The notes below the pieces were generated by a model. That model did not search any database. It worked only from the letters and a program-made list of their open reading frames with translations, and had not been told where the DNA came from. This document shows positions 35,527 to 45,633 of a stretch of DNA of 53,789 nt, piece after piece (positions within the stretch are counted from its first letter, which is position 1; each line of letters begins with the position of its first letter). A program made the translations under genes and the position numbers. Source of the stretch: Serratia sp. M24T3. GTDB lineage: Bacteria; Pseudomonadota; Gammaproteobacteria; Enterobacterales; Enterobacteriaceae. The stretch lies in the NCBI RefSeq assembly GCF_000257645.1, contig NZ_AJHJ01000031.1, forward strand, positions 1-53,789. The letters are read 5' to 3'.

Positions 35527-36165
35527 ATGAAAAGGATTGTAGTTTTAATCTCTGGTGCAGGAAGCAACCTTCAGGCGTTGATCGATTCCTGCGAGCAGGG
35601 AAGAGTCAACGCCAAACTCAGTGCCGTTTTCAGCAATAAAGCGTCGGCTTATGGCCTTGAACGCGCCCAGGCGGCTGGAATTCCCGCCCACGCGTTAGAT
35701 CCGAAATCTTATGCCGATCGTGCGGCCTTTGATGCGGCACTTGCTGAAGAGATCGACGCCTATCAGCCCGATCTGTTGGTGCTTGCAGGCTATATGCGTA
35801 TTCTTGGCTCCGAGTTTGTCGATCGTTACGCCGGCCGTATGCTAAACATCCACCCTTCCCTGTTGCCGAAGTATCCTGGATTACACACCCACCAGAAAGC
35901 TATCGACAATCAGGATGCCGAACACGGTACCTCAGTGCACTTTGTCACTCGGGAACTTGACGGCGGACCGGTTATTTTGCAAGCAAAAGTCCCGGTATTT
36001 GAAGAAGATACTGCTGAAGATCTTAACGAGCGCGTGCAAACTCAGGAACACAATATTTATCCGCTGGTCATCAGTTGGTTCGTTGATGGTCGCCTGACTC
36101 TGCAAGACGGTCAACCGATGCTTGATGGGCAAGCGGTGCCTGCTCAGGGATACGCCGCGGAGTAA
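35527..36165 (+). CDS. purN: Phosphoribosylglycinamide formyltransferase PurN
   Basis: PurN transfers a formyl group from 10-formyl-tetrahydrofolate to GAR in purine synthesis. The 212-residue product shows the GAR-binding VLISGAGSNLQALID, the catalytic triad segment NIHPSLLPKYPGLHTHQKA (Asn and His) and HGTSVHFVTRELDGGPVI with the catalytic Asp. AAGAAGGT precedes the ATG and is partly made of the end of the upstream repeat. The gene probably still depends on the purM promoter, although the repeats could attenuate or process the mRNA. Confidence 0.96.
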   Translation: MKRIVVLISGAGSNLQALIDSCEQGRVNAKLSAVFSNKASAYGLERAQAAGIPAHALDPKSYADRAAFDAALAEEIDAYQPDLLVLAGYMRILGSEFVDRYAGRMLNIHPSLLPKYPGLHTHQKAIDNQDAEHGTSVHFVTRELDGGPVILQAKVPVFEEDTAEDLNERVQTQEHNIYPLVISWFVDGRLTLQDGQPMLDGQAVPAQGYAAE

Positions 36166-36467
36166 TCGCTTTCTAATCTTTGAAAAATTTCTAAAACTGG
36201 CTCAGGCCGGTTTTTTTATTGCCCACTTCCCACTTTTCACCAATGTTGTTTCCGTTACCCTCCCCAAACGCTGGTTCAACGACGCCACGCTACAAAAAGA
36301 TTAAAAAACGCGCTACAATCGTGAAATATTCAGTCAAATACGTTTTTATAGTTGTTTATGCTGCCAGACAGCACATTCTGCAAGTCAGTGACTCCTGCCG
36401 ATACCAACAGTTTTTACTGAAATCAATAACACTACTCGTTAAGTTAAATAGAACATTAAGGAAATGT
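36166..36467. other. purN-speG intergenic region
   Basis: This 302-base gap starts with the purN terminator and is AT-rich after that. A TACAAT hexamer at 36314-36319 could be a speG -10, but the matching -35 is poor. The frame that leads into speG is open across it without a good ribosome-binding site, so I do not extend speG upstream. Confidence 0.4.
36193..36217 (+). terminator. Terminator after purN
   Basis: AAAACTGGC and GCCGGTTTT form a nine-base stem (one wobble) with a TCAG loop and run into seven T, 27 bases after the purN stop. Confidence 0.88.
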
Positions 36468-37043
36468 ATGTTCAGCTCTAGCCGCATCAGACTCCGTCCA
36501 TTGGAAAAAGACGACCTGGTGTTTGTACACCGCCTCGATAACAACGCCAATGTCATGCGCTACTGGTTCGAAGAACCTTATGAAGCCTATGTCGAGTTGG
36601 AAGATCTTTACGCCAAGCATATTCATGATCAAAGCGAACGTCGTTTTGTTACTGAATTCCAAAATACCCGCGTGGGGCTGGTCGAACTGGTTGAGATCAA
36701 CCATATTCACCGCCGGGCTGAATTTCAAATCATTATCGATCCGAATCATCAGGGGCAAGGTTTCGCCAGTGAAGCCGCTCGTCTGGCAATGGATTACGCT
36801 TTTTCCGTACTCAATCTTTATAAGTTGTACCTGATTGTCGATAAAGAAAATGACAAGGCAATCCATATTTACAACAAATTAGGATTTGAAGTCGAAGCCG
36901 AATTAAAAGACGAGTTCTTTGTTAATGGCGAATATCGCAGCGTGATCCGTATGTGCATCTTCCAGCCTGAATTCCTCAGGCGTTATAAAACTAAAAGCGC
37001 TGAAAGCCCCGCCATTGAAGCTCTGGGGGCGGGGGTTTTATAG
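36468..37043 (+). CDS. speG: Spermidine N-acetyltransferase SpeG
   Basis: SpeG acetylates spermidine with acetyl-CoA, lowering polyamine toxicity. The 191-residue GNAT protein matches E. coli SpeG in the allosteric spermidine-binding region ([31 protein letters not shown]), [25 protein letters not shown], the motif A loop [12 protein letters not shown] and [24 protein letters not shown] 36468 follows AAGGA. The last 12 codons ([12 protein letters not shown]) diverge from E. coli and are formed by the terminator hairpin. In E. coli speG is not next to purN. Confidence 0.94.
   Translation: MFSSSRIRLRPLEKDDLVFVHRLDNNANVMRYWFEEPYEAYVELEDLYAKHIHDQSERRFVTEFQNTRVGLVELVEINHIHRRAEFQIIIDPNHQGQGFASEAARLAMDYAFSVLNLYKLYLIVDKENDKAIHIYNKLGFEVEAELKDEFFVNGEYRSVIRMCIFQPEFLRRYKTKSAESPAIEALGAGVL
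37006..37039 (+). terminator. speG terminator overlapping the 3' end of the gene
   Basis: CCCCGCC (37007-37013) pairs with GGCGGGG (37028-37034) and is followed by four T. The hairpin lies inside the last codons of speG, whose stop is at 37041-37043. Confidence 0.75.
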
Positions 37044-37110
37044 CTTTTTCTGATTTTTTAATTTTGAAGAACGTCTAAATTCATTGGTGCCAAAGACCAA
37101 GGAGATTGAA

Positions 37111-37143
37111 ATGATGGACATTCCTGTCAATCTCTCGCAATAA
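37111..37143 (+). CDS. Candidate 10-residue leader ORF before ppk
   Basis: The ORF MMDIPVNLSQ has an excellent binding site, AAGGAG (37099-37104), six bases before its ATG, better than that of many full genes here. It lies 94 bases before ppk. The mRNA around it can fold: GAGATT (37102-37107) with AATCTC (37128-37133) and GACA with TGTC enclose the start region, so the fold could hide the ORF's own binding site. Translation and any regulatory role are inference. Confidence 0.4.
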   Translation: MMDIPVNLSQ

Positions 37144-37237
37144 TGCAAGCAGATACTAGGCCCTCTCCCTAAAAGCTGCGCAGGCCGAAAAATGCGTCTT
37201 GATGGGCCAGGTTTCAGGCTAAATGAACGGAGTTAAA

Positions 37238-39322
37238 ATGGGTCAGGAAAAACTATATATAGATAAGGAACTGAGCTGGTTATCCTTCAATGAGCGAGTA
37301 TTGCAGGAAGCGGCCGACAAAAGTAACCCCCTGATTGAACGCATGCGTTTCCTCGGCATCTATTCGAACAATCTTGATGAATTCTATAAAGTTCGTTTTG
37401 CAGACTTGAAACGCCGCATTCTGATCAGTGAAGAACAAGGTTTTATCGGCGCATCGCGCCATTTGGTCAAAAAAATTCAGGCCAAGGTCATGCGAATCGA
37501 CCAGGAGTTCGACAGCCTGTATAACGATCTTCTTTTGGAAATGGCTCGCAATCAAATCTTTCTAATAAATGAGCGTCAAGTTTCCGAAAACCAGCAAGCC
37601 TGGTTACGTCAGTACTTCAAGCATCATCTGCGTCAGTTTATTACTCCTATTCTGGTTAATCAGGAAACTAATCTGGTTCAATTTCTGAAGGACGATTACA
37701 CCTATCTGGCCGTGGAGATCATTCGCGGCGAGAAAGTCGATTACGCGCTGCTGGAAATCCCTTCCGACAAGGTACCGCGTTTTGTTAATTTACCGCCGGA
37801 AGCGCCACGTCGACGTAAGCCGATGATATTGCTAGATAACATCCTGCGTTACTGCCTCGACGATATCTTTAAGGGCTTTTTCGATTACGATGCGCTAAAC
37901 GCCTACTCGATGAAAATGACCCGCGACGCGGAGTATGACCTGGTCACGGAAATGGAATCAAGCCTGCTTGAGCTGATGTCATCCAGCCTGAAACAGCGCC
38001 TGACAGCCGAGCCGGTACGTTTTGTTTATCAACGCGATATGCCTGATGAAATGGTTGAGCTATTGCGCGAGAAACTGGGTATTTCCAACTATGATTCGGT
38101 GATCCCCGGCGGCCGCTACCATAACTTTAAAGATTTTATTGGCTTCCCCAACGTCGGCAAAGCCAACATGGTGAACCGCCCGCTGCCGCGCCTGCGCCAT
38201 TTGTGGTTTGATAATTTCCGCAACGGTTTTGCAGCGATCCGCGAACAGGACGTGCTGCTTTACTATCCGTACTACACCTTCGAACACGTGCTCGAACTGT
38301 TGCGTCAGGCAGCTTTCGATCCCAGCGTACTGTCGATAAAAATCAATATTTATCGCGTGGCCAAAGACTCGCGCATTATCGAATCAATGATTCACGCCGC
38401 GCACAATGGCAAAAAAGTGACCGTAGTGGTTGAATTGCAAGCCCGCTTTGATGAAGAAGCCAATATTCACTGGGCCAAGCGCCTGACCGAGGCCGGTGTT
38501 CACGTTATTTTCTCTGCGCCCGGCCTGAAGATTCACGCCAAACTATTTCTTATCTCACGACGCGAAGATGACGAAATTGTCCGCTATGCTCATATTGGGA
38601 CCGGCAACTTTAACGAAAAAACTGCTCGTATTTATACCGACTATTCGTTACTCACCGCCGACTCCAGGATTACCAATGAAGTCCGTCGCGTATTTAACTT
38701 CATCGAGAATCCTTACCGGCCAGTCACCTTTGAACATCTGATGGTTTCACCGCAAAACTCGCGCAGTATGTTGTACGAGCTGATCGATCAGGAAATTGCC
38801 AATGCTCAGGTAGGGGAACCGGCCGGGATCACGCTTAAAATAAATAATCTGGTCGATAAAGGCCTGGTCGACAGGCTTTATGCCGCCTCTAACTTTGGTG
38901 TCAAAATTCGCTTATTGATCCGCGGGATGTGTTCACTAATTCCGAATTTGCCCGGGATCAGTGAAAATATTCAGATCACCAGTATTATTGACCGTTACCT
39001 CGAGCACGATAGAGTTTATGTCTTTGAAAATAAAGGCGATAAAAAAGTGTTTATTTCATCCGCAGACTGGATGACGCGCAATATCGATTATCGCATCGAA
39101 GTAGCCGTTGCCCTGCTCGACCCGCGCCTGAAGCAGCGTGTGCTCGATCTGTTGGCGATTCAGTTTAGTGACACGGTCAAAGCAAGAATTATTGATAAAG
39201 ATCTCAGTAACCGTTATGTTCCTCGCGGAAATCGTCGCAAAGTGCGTGCGCAGGTGGCGATCTATGACTATTTGAAGGCTTTTGAACTTGAAAATCAAAA
39301 ACCCCCTATCGAGCCAGCCTGA
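37238..39322 (+). CDS. ppk: Polyphosphate kinase 1
   Basis: Ppk1 reversibly transfers the gamma-phosphate of ATP to inorganic polyphosphate and is peripherally bound to the inner membrane. The 694-residue product has the N-domain ([25 protein letters not shown]), the ATP-binding middle region and two phospholipase D-like C-domains with the autophosphorylated histidine in [10 protein letters not shown] and [25 protein letters not shown] 37238 is preferred to the in-frame ATG 37223 because GGAG lies seven bases before it and the family begins there. ppx follows 21 bases later, the usual operon. Confidence 0.97.
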   Translation: MGQEKLYIDKELSWLSFNERVLQEAADKSNPLIERMRFLGIYSNNLDEFYKVRFADLKRRILISEEQGFIGASRHLVKKIQAKVMRIDQEFDSLYNDLLLEMARNQIFLINERQVSENQQAWLRQYFKHHLRQFITPILVNQETNLVQFLKDDYTYLAVEIIRGEKVDYALLEIPSDKVPRFVNLPPEAPRRRKPMILLDNILRYCLDDIFKGFFDYDALNAYSMKMTRDAEYDLVTEMESSLLELMSSSLKQRLTAEPVRFVYQRDMPDEMVELLREKLGISNYDSVIPGGRYHNFKDFIGFPNVGKANMVNRPLPRLRHLWFDNFRNGFAAIREQDVLLYYPYYTFEHVLELLRQAAFDPSVLSIKINIYRVAKDSRIIESMIHAAHNGKKVTVVVELQARFDEEANIHWAKRLTEAGVHVIFSAPGLKIHAKLFLISRREDDEIVRYAHIGTGNFNEKTARIYTDYSLLTADSRITNEVRRVFNFIENPYRPVTFEHLMVSPQNSRSMLYELIDQEIANAQVGEPAGITLKINNLVDKGLVDRLYAASNFGVKIRLLIRGMCSLIPNLPGISENIQITSIIDRYLEHDRVYVFENKGDKKVFISSADWMTRNIDYRIEVAVALLDPRLKQRVLDLLAIQFSDTVKARIIDKDLSNRYVPRGNRRKVRAQVAIYDYLKAFELENQKPPIEPA

Positions 39323-39343
39323 TGATATTGGAGCAACACACTC

Positions 39344-40891
39344 ATGCCGTTAAATAGCCCGATGACTGCCAAACCACAGGAAATTGCCGCGATCGACCTC
39401 GGATCGAACAGCTTTCATATGGTGATTGCCCGCGTCGTAAATGGCGCTCTCCAGGTGCTGGGCCGACTTAAGCAACGAGTCCACCTTGCCGATGGCCTGG
39501 ATCACTACAATAATCTCAGCGAAGAAGCGATGCAGCGCGGCCTTGACTGCCTCGCCCTGTTCGCCGAGCGCCTGCAGGGTTTCCCTGCCGATAACGTGAC
39601 TATTGTGGGCACCCACTCGCTGCGTCAGGCGGTTAACGCCGAAGAGTTCCTGCAACGCGCGGCCGAGCTTATCCCCTACCCGATTGAAATTATTTCCGGG
39701 CAGGAAGAGGCTCGTTTGATCTTTATGGGGGTAGAACACACCCAGCCCGAAAAAGGTCGCAAACTGGTGATCGACATCGGTGGCGGCTCAACCGAGTTGG
39801 TCATTGGCGAAGATTTTGAACCCCTGCTGGCAGAAAGCCGCCGTATGGGCTGCGTCAGCTTTGCCCAGCTGTTTTTCCGCGGCGGTGATATCAATCGCAG
39901 CAACTTCAAACGCGCTCGTCTGGCCGCGGCGCAAAAGTTGGAAACGCTGGCCTGGCAGTATCGTTTGCAGGGTTGGCAGTACGCTTTGGGTGCATCAGGC
40001 ACTATCAAGGCTACTCATGAAGTGCTGGTCGAAATGGGTGAAAAAGACGGTCTAATCACTGCCGAACGTTTGGAAATGCTGGCGACTGAAGTTTTGAAAT
40101 ATAAAAACTTTAACTCGCTTAGCCTGCCGGGCCTATCGGAAGACAGACAGTCAGTATTCGTTCCGGGTCTGGCAATTCTGTGCGGCGTATTCGACGCACT
40201 GGCGATTAAAGAACTTCGCTTGTCTGACGGTGCGCTGCGTGAAGGCGTGCTGTATGAAATGGAAGGCCGTTTCCGTCATCAGGATATCCGCAGTCGTACG
40301 GCAAAGAGCCTAGCCGACCACTATAATATTGACCGTGAGCAGGCGCGTCGTGTTTTAGAGACGACCGAAACGCTTTACACCCAGTGGTTGGCACAAAACT
40401 CTTCTTTAGCACAGCCGCAGCTTGAGTCGCTGCTGAAATGGGCCTCAATGCTGCACGAAGTGGGGCTGAGCATTAACCACAGCGGCATGCATCGTCATTC
40501 CGCTTATATTTTGCAAAATTCAAACTTACCGGGATTCACTCAGGAACAGCAAACGCTGCTGTCGACGTTGGTGCGTTTTCAGCGCAAAGCGATCCGTCTC
40601 GACGATTTGCCACGCCTGAACTTGTTCAAGAAGAAGCATTATCTGCCGCTTATTCAGCTGCTGCGTTTAGGCGCGTTGCTCAATAACCAGCGCCAATCGA
40701 CTACCCAGCCGGAATCACTGCGCCTGACTACCGATGATAACCATTGGACTCTGCGTTTCCCGGCCGGTTTTATGGCGCAGAACAACTTGGTACAGCTCGA
40801 TTTTGAACGTGAACAGGAATATTGGAACGATGTTACCGGTTGGAAGTTAATGCTGGAAGAAGAAGACGGTGAGGAAGAAGAACAGGAATAA
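39344..40891 (+). CDS. ppx: Exopolyphosphatase Ppx
   Basis: Ppx releases phosphate from the ends of long polyphosphate chains and can hydrolyse pppGpp. The 515-residue protein has the actin-like ATPase phosphate loops [17 protein letters not shown] and [15 protein letters not shown], the conserved [11 protein letters not shown] and [12 protein letters not shown] segments, and a C-terminal HD-like domain ([22 protein letters not shown]). The acidic C-terminus [11 protein letters not shown] is longer than in E. coli. It follows ppk within the same operon. Confidence 0.97.
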   Translation: MPLNSPMTAKPQEIAAIDLGSNSFHMVIARVVNGALQVLGRLKQRVHLADGLDHYNNLSEEAMQRGLDCLALFAERLQGFPADNVTIVGTHSLRQAVNAEEFLQRAAELIPYPIEIISGQEEARLIFMGVEHTQPEKGRKLVIDIGGGSTELVIGEDFEPLLAESRRMGCVSFAQLFFRGGDINRSNFKRARLAAAQKLETLAWQYRLQGWQYALGASGTIKATHEVLVEMGEKDGLITAERLEMLATEVLKYKNFNSLSLPGLSEDRQSVFVPGLAILCGVFDALAIKELRLSDGALREGVLYEMEGRFRHQDIRSRTAKSLADHYNIDREQARRVLETTETLYTQWLAQNSSLAQPQLESLLKWASMLHEVGLSINHSGMHRHSAYILQNSNLPGFTQEQQTLLSTLVRFQRKAIRLDDLPRLNLFKKKHYLPLIQLLRLGALLNNQRQSTTQPESLRLTTDDNHWTLRFPAGFMAQNNLVQLDFEREQEYWNDVTGWKLMLEEEDGEEEEQE

Positions 40892-40954
40892 TCGTCTTTT
40901 TGTGCAAATCAGAGCTATTAAAAGCAGGGATGCTGTTACTCTTAAGATGCCATT

Positions 40955-41146
40955 ATGCGTAAAAAAAATAACATAAGCATGACAAAAATCGTTCTGGCGA
41001 TAAGCTTTATTATCTTGATTGGCCGTCTGATTTACGCCGGGATAGGATCGTATTCTCATCATCAAAACCAGAAACAGGTACCAGCACAGACTGAGCAAAG
41101 CGTTGCCCCTACGGTAGCGCAAAACCAGCCTGATAAAATGCCCTGA
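40955..41146 (+). CDS. yfgG: DUF2633-type small membrane protein YfgG
   Basis: The 63-residue product has a basic N-terminus, one membrane helix (KIVLAISFIILIGRLIYAGIG) and a hydrophilic tail rich in Gln, Pro and Ala. It aligns with E. coli YfgG (RKRHRF, MTRIVLLISF, GRFIYSSVGAWQHHQ), which also lies just after ppx. E. coli YfgG has been linked to nickel/cobalt stress, but the mechanism is unknown. The ribosome-binding site is weak, so the exact start is less certain. Confidence 0.85.
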   Translation: MRKKNNISMTKIVLAISFIILIGRLIYAGIGSYSHHQNQKQVPAQTEQSVAPTVAQNQPDKMP

Positions 41147-41208
41147 CCGTCAGAACGCCGTTATTTTTAATGCGCCATTTAAGTTTCCCGTTAGCAGAAG
41201 GACTCTGA

Positions 41209-42642
41209 ATGTCAGCAGTAAAACAACAAAACCACTCTCAAAAATTGGCGCAAGTGCGCCACCACATTCTTGATTTACTGTTAAACAATGACGATCTGGC
41301 CGACAGCATTCTCGGCGAGAAGACACCCGAAAGCCTCAATTCTGAATTAATGAACCAAACCGCTGACCTCCGCGCCAGCATCGCCCCGCTCCACGCCGCC
41401 GACCTTGCCGACATCCTTGAAGCCTTGCCTGAACACCAGCGCCTTGCGTTATGGAGCCTGGTTGATATCAGCGCGCGCGGTAAAGCTCTGGTAGAAGTTT
41501 CCGAGACGGTCTGGGACAGCCTGATTGAGGAAATGAGCGATAAAGACCTGCTGCGTGCCATTTCGCTGCTAGACCTCGATGACCAGGTTTATCTTGCCGA
41601 GCATCTGCCGCGTGACCTGACCGGGCGCGTGCTGACGGCGCTGGAACCGCGTCAGCGAGAAAAAGTCCGTGAGGTGATGAAGTTTGGCAAAACCTCAGTC
41701 GGCAGAATTATGGATTTTGAGCTACTGACCATCAGAGCAGATGTCACACTGGCCACCGTTCAGCGTTACCTGCGTTTTAGGAAAATTATTCCTAAAGGTA
41801 GCGACAAGCTGTTTGTCACCGACCGCAATAACCTGTTGCTCGGCGAGCTGCCATTGACGACAGTGTTGCTCAACGCGCCGCTGCATCGTGTCGCCGAGGT
41901 CATGAATGATGATCCGACCAGCTTCAGTCCTAACGACAAGGCCGATGACGCCGCCGGCGCTTTTGAACGGTATGATCTGATAACTGCGCCGGTAGTAGAT
42001 CTGAAAGGCAAACTCATGGGCCGCCTGACTGTAGAGTCAATCGTCGATTTCGTGAATGAAGATTCCGACACCAACATTCGCCGCATGGGCGGTTTAAGCC
42101 CGGAAGAAGATGTGTTCTCGCCGGTCGGCAAGGCGGTGAAAAATCGCTGGGCCTGGCTTGCCATCAATCTTTGCACTGCCTTCGTGGCGTCGCGGGTGAT
42201 TGGGCTGTTCGAGCATACAATTTCCGTACTGGTTGCGCTGGCCGCATTAATGCCGATTGTCGCCGGTATTGGTGGAAATACCGGTAATCAGACCATCACC
42301 ATGATTGTGCGCGGTCTGGCGCTGCATCAGGTGCAGTTAAGCAATATGCCGTTCCTGCTGCTCAGAGAGTTGGGCGTTGCGCTGATCAATGGCCTGATTT
42401 GGGGCGGATTAATGGGGGTGGTGACCTGGCTGCTGTACGGTAATTTGGCAATGGGCGCGGTGATGACGCTGGCAATGGTGTTGAATTTGCTGGTCGCCGC
42501 GCTGATGGGCGTACTCATTCCATTAACAATGGTGCGTTTAGGACGAGACCCGGCGTTGGGGGCAAGTGTGATGATTACCGCACTGACCGACACTGGAGGA
42601 TTCTTTATCTTCCTCGGCCTGGCAACCCTCTTCCTGCTATAA
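41209..42642 (+). CDS. mgtE: Magnesium transporter MgtE
   Basis: MgtE is a dimeric Mg2+ channel with cytoplasmic sensing domains. The 477-residue product shows the N-domain (residues about 30-150, HAADLADILEALPEHQRLALW, LLDLDDQVYLAEHLP), two CBS domains (about 155-275, VGRIMDFELLTIRADVTLATV; DLKGKLMGRLTVESIVDFV) and five C-terminal membrane helices with the pore motif PIVAGIGGNTGNQTITMIVRGLA and ITALTDTGGFF, whose Asp forms the ion site. AAGGA precedes the ATG. The gene stands alone after yfgG; E. coli K-12 lacks mgtE, so this is a lineage-specific difference. Confidence 0.95.
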   Translation: MSAVKQQNHSQKLAQVRHHILDLLLNNDDLADSILGEKTPESLNSELMNQTADLRASIAPLHAADLADILEALPEHQRLALWSLVDISARGKALVEVSETVWDSLIEEMSDKDLLRAISLLDLDDQVYLAEHLPRDLTGRVLTALEPRQREKVREVMKFGKTSVGRIMDFELLTIRADVTLATVQRYLRFRKIIPKGSDKLFVTDRNNLLLGELPLTTVLLNAPLHRVAEVMNDDPTSFSPNDKADDAAGAFERYDLITAPVVDLKGKLMGRLTVESIVDFVNEDSDTNIRRMGGLSPEEDVFSPVGKAVKNRWAWLAINLCTAFVASRVIGLFEHTISVLVALAALMPIVAGIGGNTGNQTITMIVRGLALHQVQLSNMPFLLLRELGVALINGLIWGGLMGVVTWLLYGNLAMGAVMTLAMVLNLLVAALMGVLIPLTMVRLGRDPALGASVMITALTDTGGFFIFLGLATLFLL

Positions 42643-42657
42643 CTTTTTCTGCAAGCC

Positions 42658-42677
42658 GCTCCCTGACATCAGGGAGC
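42658..42677. terminator. Hairpin after mgtE
   Basis: GCTCCCTG and CAGGGAGC form a perfect eight-base stem with a four-base loop, 16 bases after the mgtE stop, between convergent genes. No T-run follows, so it may need Rho or act as a stabiliser. Confidence 0.5.
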
Positions 42678-42754
42678 GATGTGGTGTATCCCAACATACT
42701 TGCAGCTAATTCTCAATTTTCACTTCTCACCCAACTTCTCACTCATATTGCAAG

Positions 42755-42937
42755 TTAGCTGTGTGTTCTCATACCCGCTGCAAACATCAAAATATGGAAG
42801 GCACAGGCTACGACGAACAGGGCAAAAACGCTGCCACCGTAGATCAAAACTAACCATGAAACCTTTTTCCAGAAGGGGACACTTTTGGCCGGTACGGTGT
42901 TGTCATCCATCTGTTGAATATTAATAAGACTTTTCAT
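42755..42937 (-). CDS. DUF2474-type small membrane subunit of the CIO-type oxidase
   Basis: The 60-residue protein has one membrane helix (VSWLVLIYGGSVFALFVVACAFHILMFAAG) after a hydrophilic N-terminus with PFWKKVSW, typical of DUF2474 proteins encoded with CioAB-type bd oxidases and analogous to CydX. GGAGG lies five bases before the ATG. It is 72 bases downstream of cioB, with a hairpin in the gap that could lower its expression. Confidence 0.78.
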   Translation of the reverse strand: MKSLINIQQMDDNTVPAKSVPFWKKVSWLVLIYGGSVFALFVVACAFHILMFAAGMRTHS

Positions 42938-42960
42938 TCAGTCCTCCAATCTTTTGAAGA

Positions 42961-42988
42961 AAGGGGCAAGTCTGTAACCCTGCCCCTT
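42961..42988 (-). terminator. Hairpin between cioB and the DUF2474 gene
   Basis: AAGGGGCA (42961-42968) and TGCCCCTT (42981-42988) form a perfect eight-base stem; on the minus strand TTTCTTC follows. It may be a partial terminator inside the operon or an mRNA-end stabiliser. Confidence 0.45.
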
Positions 42989-43009
42989 GGCGATTATTTT
43001 AACACGTTA

Positions 43010-44020
43010 TCAGTGGTAACCCTGATCCGGCGTTACTTTCCCACGGAACACATAGTAGCTCCAGAAGGTGTAAACCAGGATGATTGGGATGATGAACAGT
43101 GCTCCAACCAGGATAAACCCTTGGCTCGCTGGCGGTGATGCTGCCTGCCAGTAGGTAATGGACGGTGGAATGATGTTCGGCCACACGCTGATACCCAAAC
43201 CGCTATAACCCAGGAACACCAGTGCCAGAGTCAGCACGAAAGGAGCGTAATGAGCGTTGCGGTTTACCGCTTTAATCAACCAGAATGACACCAGCAATAC
43301 CAATACCGGCACTGGCAGGAACCAGAACAGGTTAGGCGTGCTGAACCAGCGATGCGCGATGTCTGCGTGAGTCAGTGGAGTCCAGATACTCACCACAGCC
43401 AACACAGCCAACAGCACATACAGCAGTGGCTTAGTCAGGTCATGCATGCGAGTTTGCAGGTTGCCTTCGGTTTTCATGGTCAACCAGGTTGCACCCAGCA
43501 GAGCATAGGCAACGATCAGACCCAGGCCACAGAACACAGTGAACGGCGTCAGCCAGTCCATTGCGCCACCGGCATAGACGCGGTTAACAACCGGCATACC
43601 GTCGATGAAAGCACCCAGAACGACACCCTGGCAGAAGGTCGCTACAACAGAACCCCAGATAAAGGATTTGTCCCAGATATGACGCTTCTCTTCGCTCGCC
43701 TTGAAGCGGAACTCAAAGGCGACACCACGGAAGATCAGGCCAAACAGCATGATAGTCAGCGGCATTGCCAGCGCATCAAGAATCACTGAGTAAGCCAGTG
43801 GGAATGCGCCATACAGGCCTGCACCACCCAGAACCAGCCAGGTTTCGTTACCATCCCAGACAGGGGCAACGGTGTTCATCATCACATCACGGTCCTGTTC
43901 CTTTTTAACAAAAGGAAACAGCAGACCAATACCCAGATCGAAACCATCCATTACGACATACATCATGATGCCGAAAATGATAATAACGAACCAGATCAAC
44001 GGCAAATCGATACCCATCAT
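43010..44020 (-). CDS. cioB: Cyanide-insensitive-type cytochrome bd oxidase subunit II
   Basis: Subunit II of a bd-type quinol oxidase in the inner membrane. The 336-residue length and sequence fit the CioB/AppB branch: MMGIDLPLIWFVIIIFGIMMYVVMDGFDLG, the N-terminal VWDGNETWLVLGGAGLYGAFP and the late SYYVFRGKV. Nine membrane segments are expected. The start codon overlaps the subunit I stop by one base (TAATG), with AGGAGC upstream, indicating translational coupling. Confidence 0.93.
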   Translation of the reverse strand: MMGIDLPLIWFVIIIFGIMMYVVMDGFDLGIGLLFPFVKKEQDRDVMMNTVAPVWDGNETWLVLGGAGLYGAFPLAYSVILDALAMPLTIMLFGLIFRGVAFEFRFKASEEKRHIWDKSFIWGSVVATFCQGVVLGAFIDGMPVVNRVYAGGAMDWLTPFTVFCGLGLIVAYALLGATWLTMKTEGNLQTRMHDLTKPLLYVLLAVLAVVSIWTPLTHADIAHRWFSTPNLFWFLPVPVLVLLVSFWLIKAVNRNAHYAPFVLTLALVFLGYSGLGISVWPNIIPPSITYWQAASPPASQGFILVGALFIIPIILVYTFWSYYVFRGKVTPDQGYH

Positions 44021-45435
44021 TAGCTCCTGGAATCTAGTTTTTCATTTACTGCAGACAGAGGACGAGCAGGGGTACGATGTTTACCCGGACCACCGTCTTC
44101 ATGATGTTCACCCTCGTGAGCTTCAGGACCTTTCTTGATCAGACGCATCATGTAGCCGTAGCCGACGCCGAATACTGAACAATAGATCACAACGAAAGCG
44201 ATCAGGGTGATACTCATGTGAACAACACCGTGCGCTGAAACCGCGTCTTTGGTGCGTTGCAGGCCATAAACAACCCAAGGCTGACGACCAACTTCAGTCG
44301 TAATCCAACCAGCCAGCAGAGCAATCAGACCAGAAGGTCCCATTAGCAGCATGAAGCGCAGGAATGTTTTGTTGGTGTACAGCTTGCCGCGTTTACGCAT
44401 GTAAAGACCAACAAAGCCAGACAGAATCATCAGCATGCCCAGACCCGCCATGACGCGGAATGTCCAGAAGATGATGGTCGAGTTAGGACGATCTTCAGGT
44501 GCGAAAGACTTAAGTGGCGGGATCTGATGGGTCAGGCTGTGCGTCAAGATGATGCTTCCCAGATCGGGAATTTCAATCTTGTACTTAGTCTCTTCAGCCT
44601 TCATGTCAGGCCAACCAACCAATACCAGCGGAGAAGGTTTGTTGTCTGTATTTTCCCAGTGGCCTTCAATCGCTGCGATTTTAGCCGGCTCGTATTTCAG
44701 GGTATTCAGACCGTGAGCATCACCCACACCTGCCTGGATAGGAGAAACGATCAGCGCCATCCACATTGCCATGGAGAACATTTTGCGTGTTGCAGGCGTG
44801 TCGTTTCCGCGCAGCAGGTGGTAAGCAGCAGCAGAGGCAACAAAGAATGCAGAAGCCAGGAACGCCGCAATACTCATGTGGAACAAGCGGTACGGGAACG
44901 ATGGGTTGAAAATAACTTTCAGCCAATCAACAGGAACAATCAGACCGTTAACGATGCTGTAGCCCTGTGGCGTGTGCATGAAGCTGTTTGACGCCAGGAT
45001 CCAGAAGGTGGAGAAGATTGTACCCAACGCTACCATGCAGGTAGAGAAAAAGTGCAGACCAGGTCCAACGCGGTTCCAGCCGAACAGCATAACGCCCAGG
45101 AAGCCAGCTTCCAGGAAGAATGCGGTCAGTACTTCATAGGTCAACAGGGGACCTGTGATGTTACCGGCGAAATCAGAGAATCCGCTCCAGTTAGTACCAA
45201 ATTGATAGGCCATAACCAGACCAGAAACAACGCCCATACCAAAGTTTACGGCGAAGATTTTGGACCAGAAATGGTATAAATCACGGTAGGAATCTTGTTT
45301 TGTTTTCAGCCAGAGCCCTTCGAGCACAGCCAGAAAACTCGCCAAACCTATGGTGATCGCTGGGAAAATTATGTGAAAAGACACAGTAAAGGCGAACTGG
45401 GCCCTTGCAAGATCCAGTGCAGTTAAGCCAAACAT
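44020..45435 (-). CDS. cioA: Cyanide-insensitive-type cytochrome bd oxidase subunit I
   Basis: Subunit I binds the three haems and oxidises quinol, reducing oxygen to water without pumping protons. The 471-residue length indicates the short Q-loop of the CioA type rather than the longer E. coli CydA. Family motifs are clear: haem-ligand His21 in FHIIFPA, ITGPLLTYEVLTAFFLEA, FPYRLFHMSIAAFL and the quinol-site GWITTEVGRQPW. The C-terminus is rich in His and Glu (EAHEGEHHEDGGPGKH). GAGGTAA precedes the ATG. A DUF2946-like gene lies 198 bases upstream. Confidence 0.94.
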   Translation of the reverse strand: MFGLTALDLARAQFAFTVSFHIIFPAITIGLASFLAVLEGLWLKTKQDSYRDLYHFWSKIFAVNFGMGVVSGLVMAYQFGTNWSGFSDFAGNITGPLLTYEVLTAFFLEAGFLGVMLFGWNRVGPGLHFFSTCMVALGTIFSTFWILASNSFMHTPQGYSIVNGLIVPVDWLKVIFNPSFPYRLFHMSIAAFLASAFFVASAAAYHLLRGNDTPATRKMFSMAMWMALIVSPIQAGVGDAHGLNTLKYEPAKIAAIEGHWENTDNKPSPLVLVGWPDMKAEETKYKIEIPDLGSIILTHSLTHQIPPLKSFAPEDRPNSTIIFWTFRVMAGLGMLMILSGFVGLYMRKRGKLYTNKTFLRFMLLMGPSGLIALLAGWITTEVGRQPWVVYGLQRTKDAVSAHGVVHMSITLIAFVVIYCSVFGVGYGYMMRLIKKGPEAHEGEHHEDGGPGKHRTPARPLSAVNEKLDSRS

Positions 45436-45633
45436 GGCATTACCTCAGATTGCATAGAAAGTTTCATAAGACAGACAGTCAGTTTGTTCAAAAAAAGTCG
45501 TAAGAGCCCCGGTGCAAAAAGCACCTCATAACCCAATGACTAAAATAAAAAATAAATTGTCTATATAGTGGAAAACCGTTGTGGAGATCCACAGGTACTT
45601 CACGATGTCTGTATGTATAAACGCGGTGTTCGG

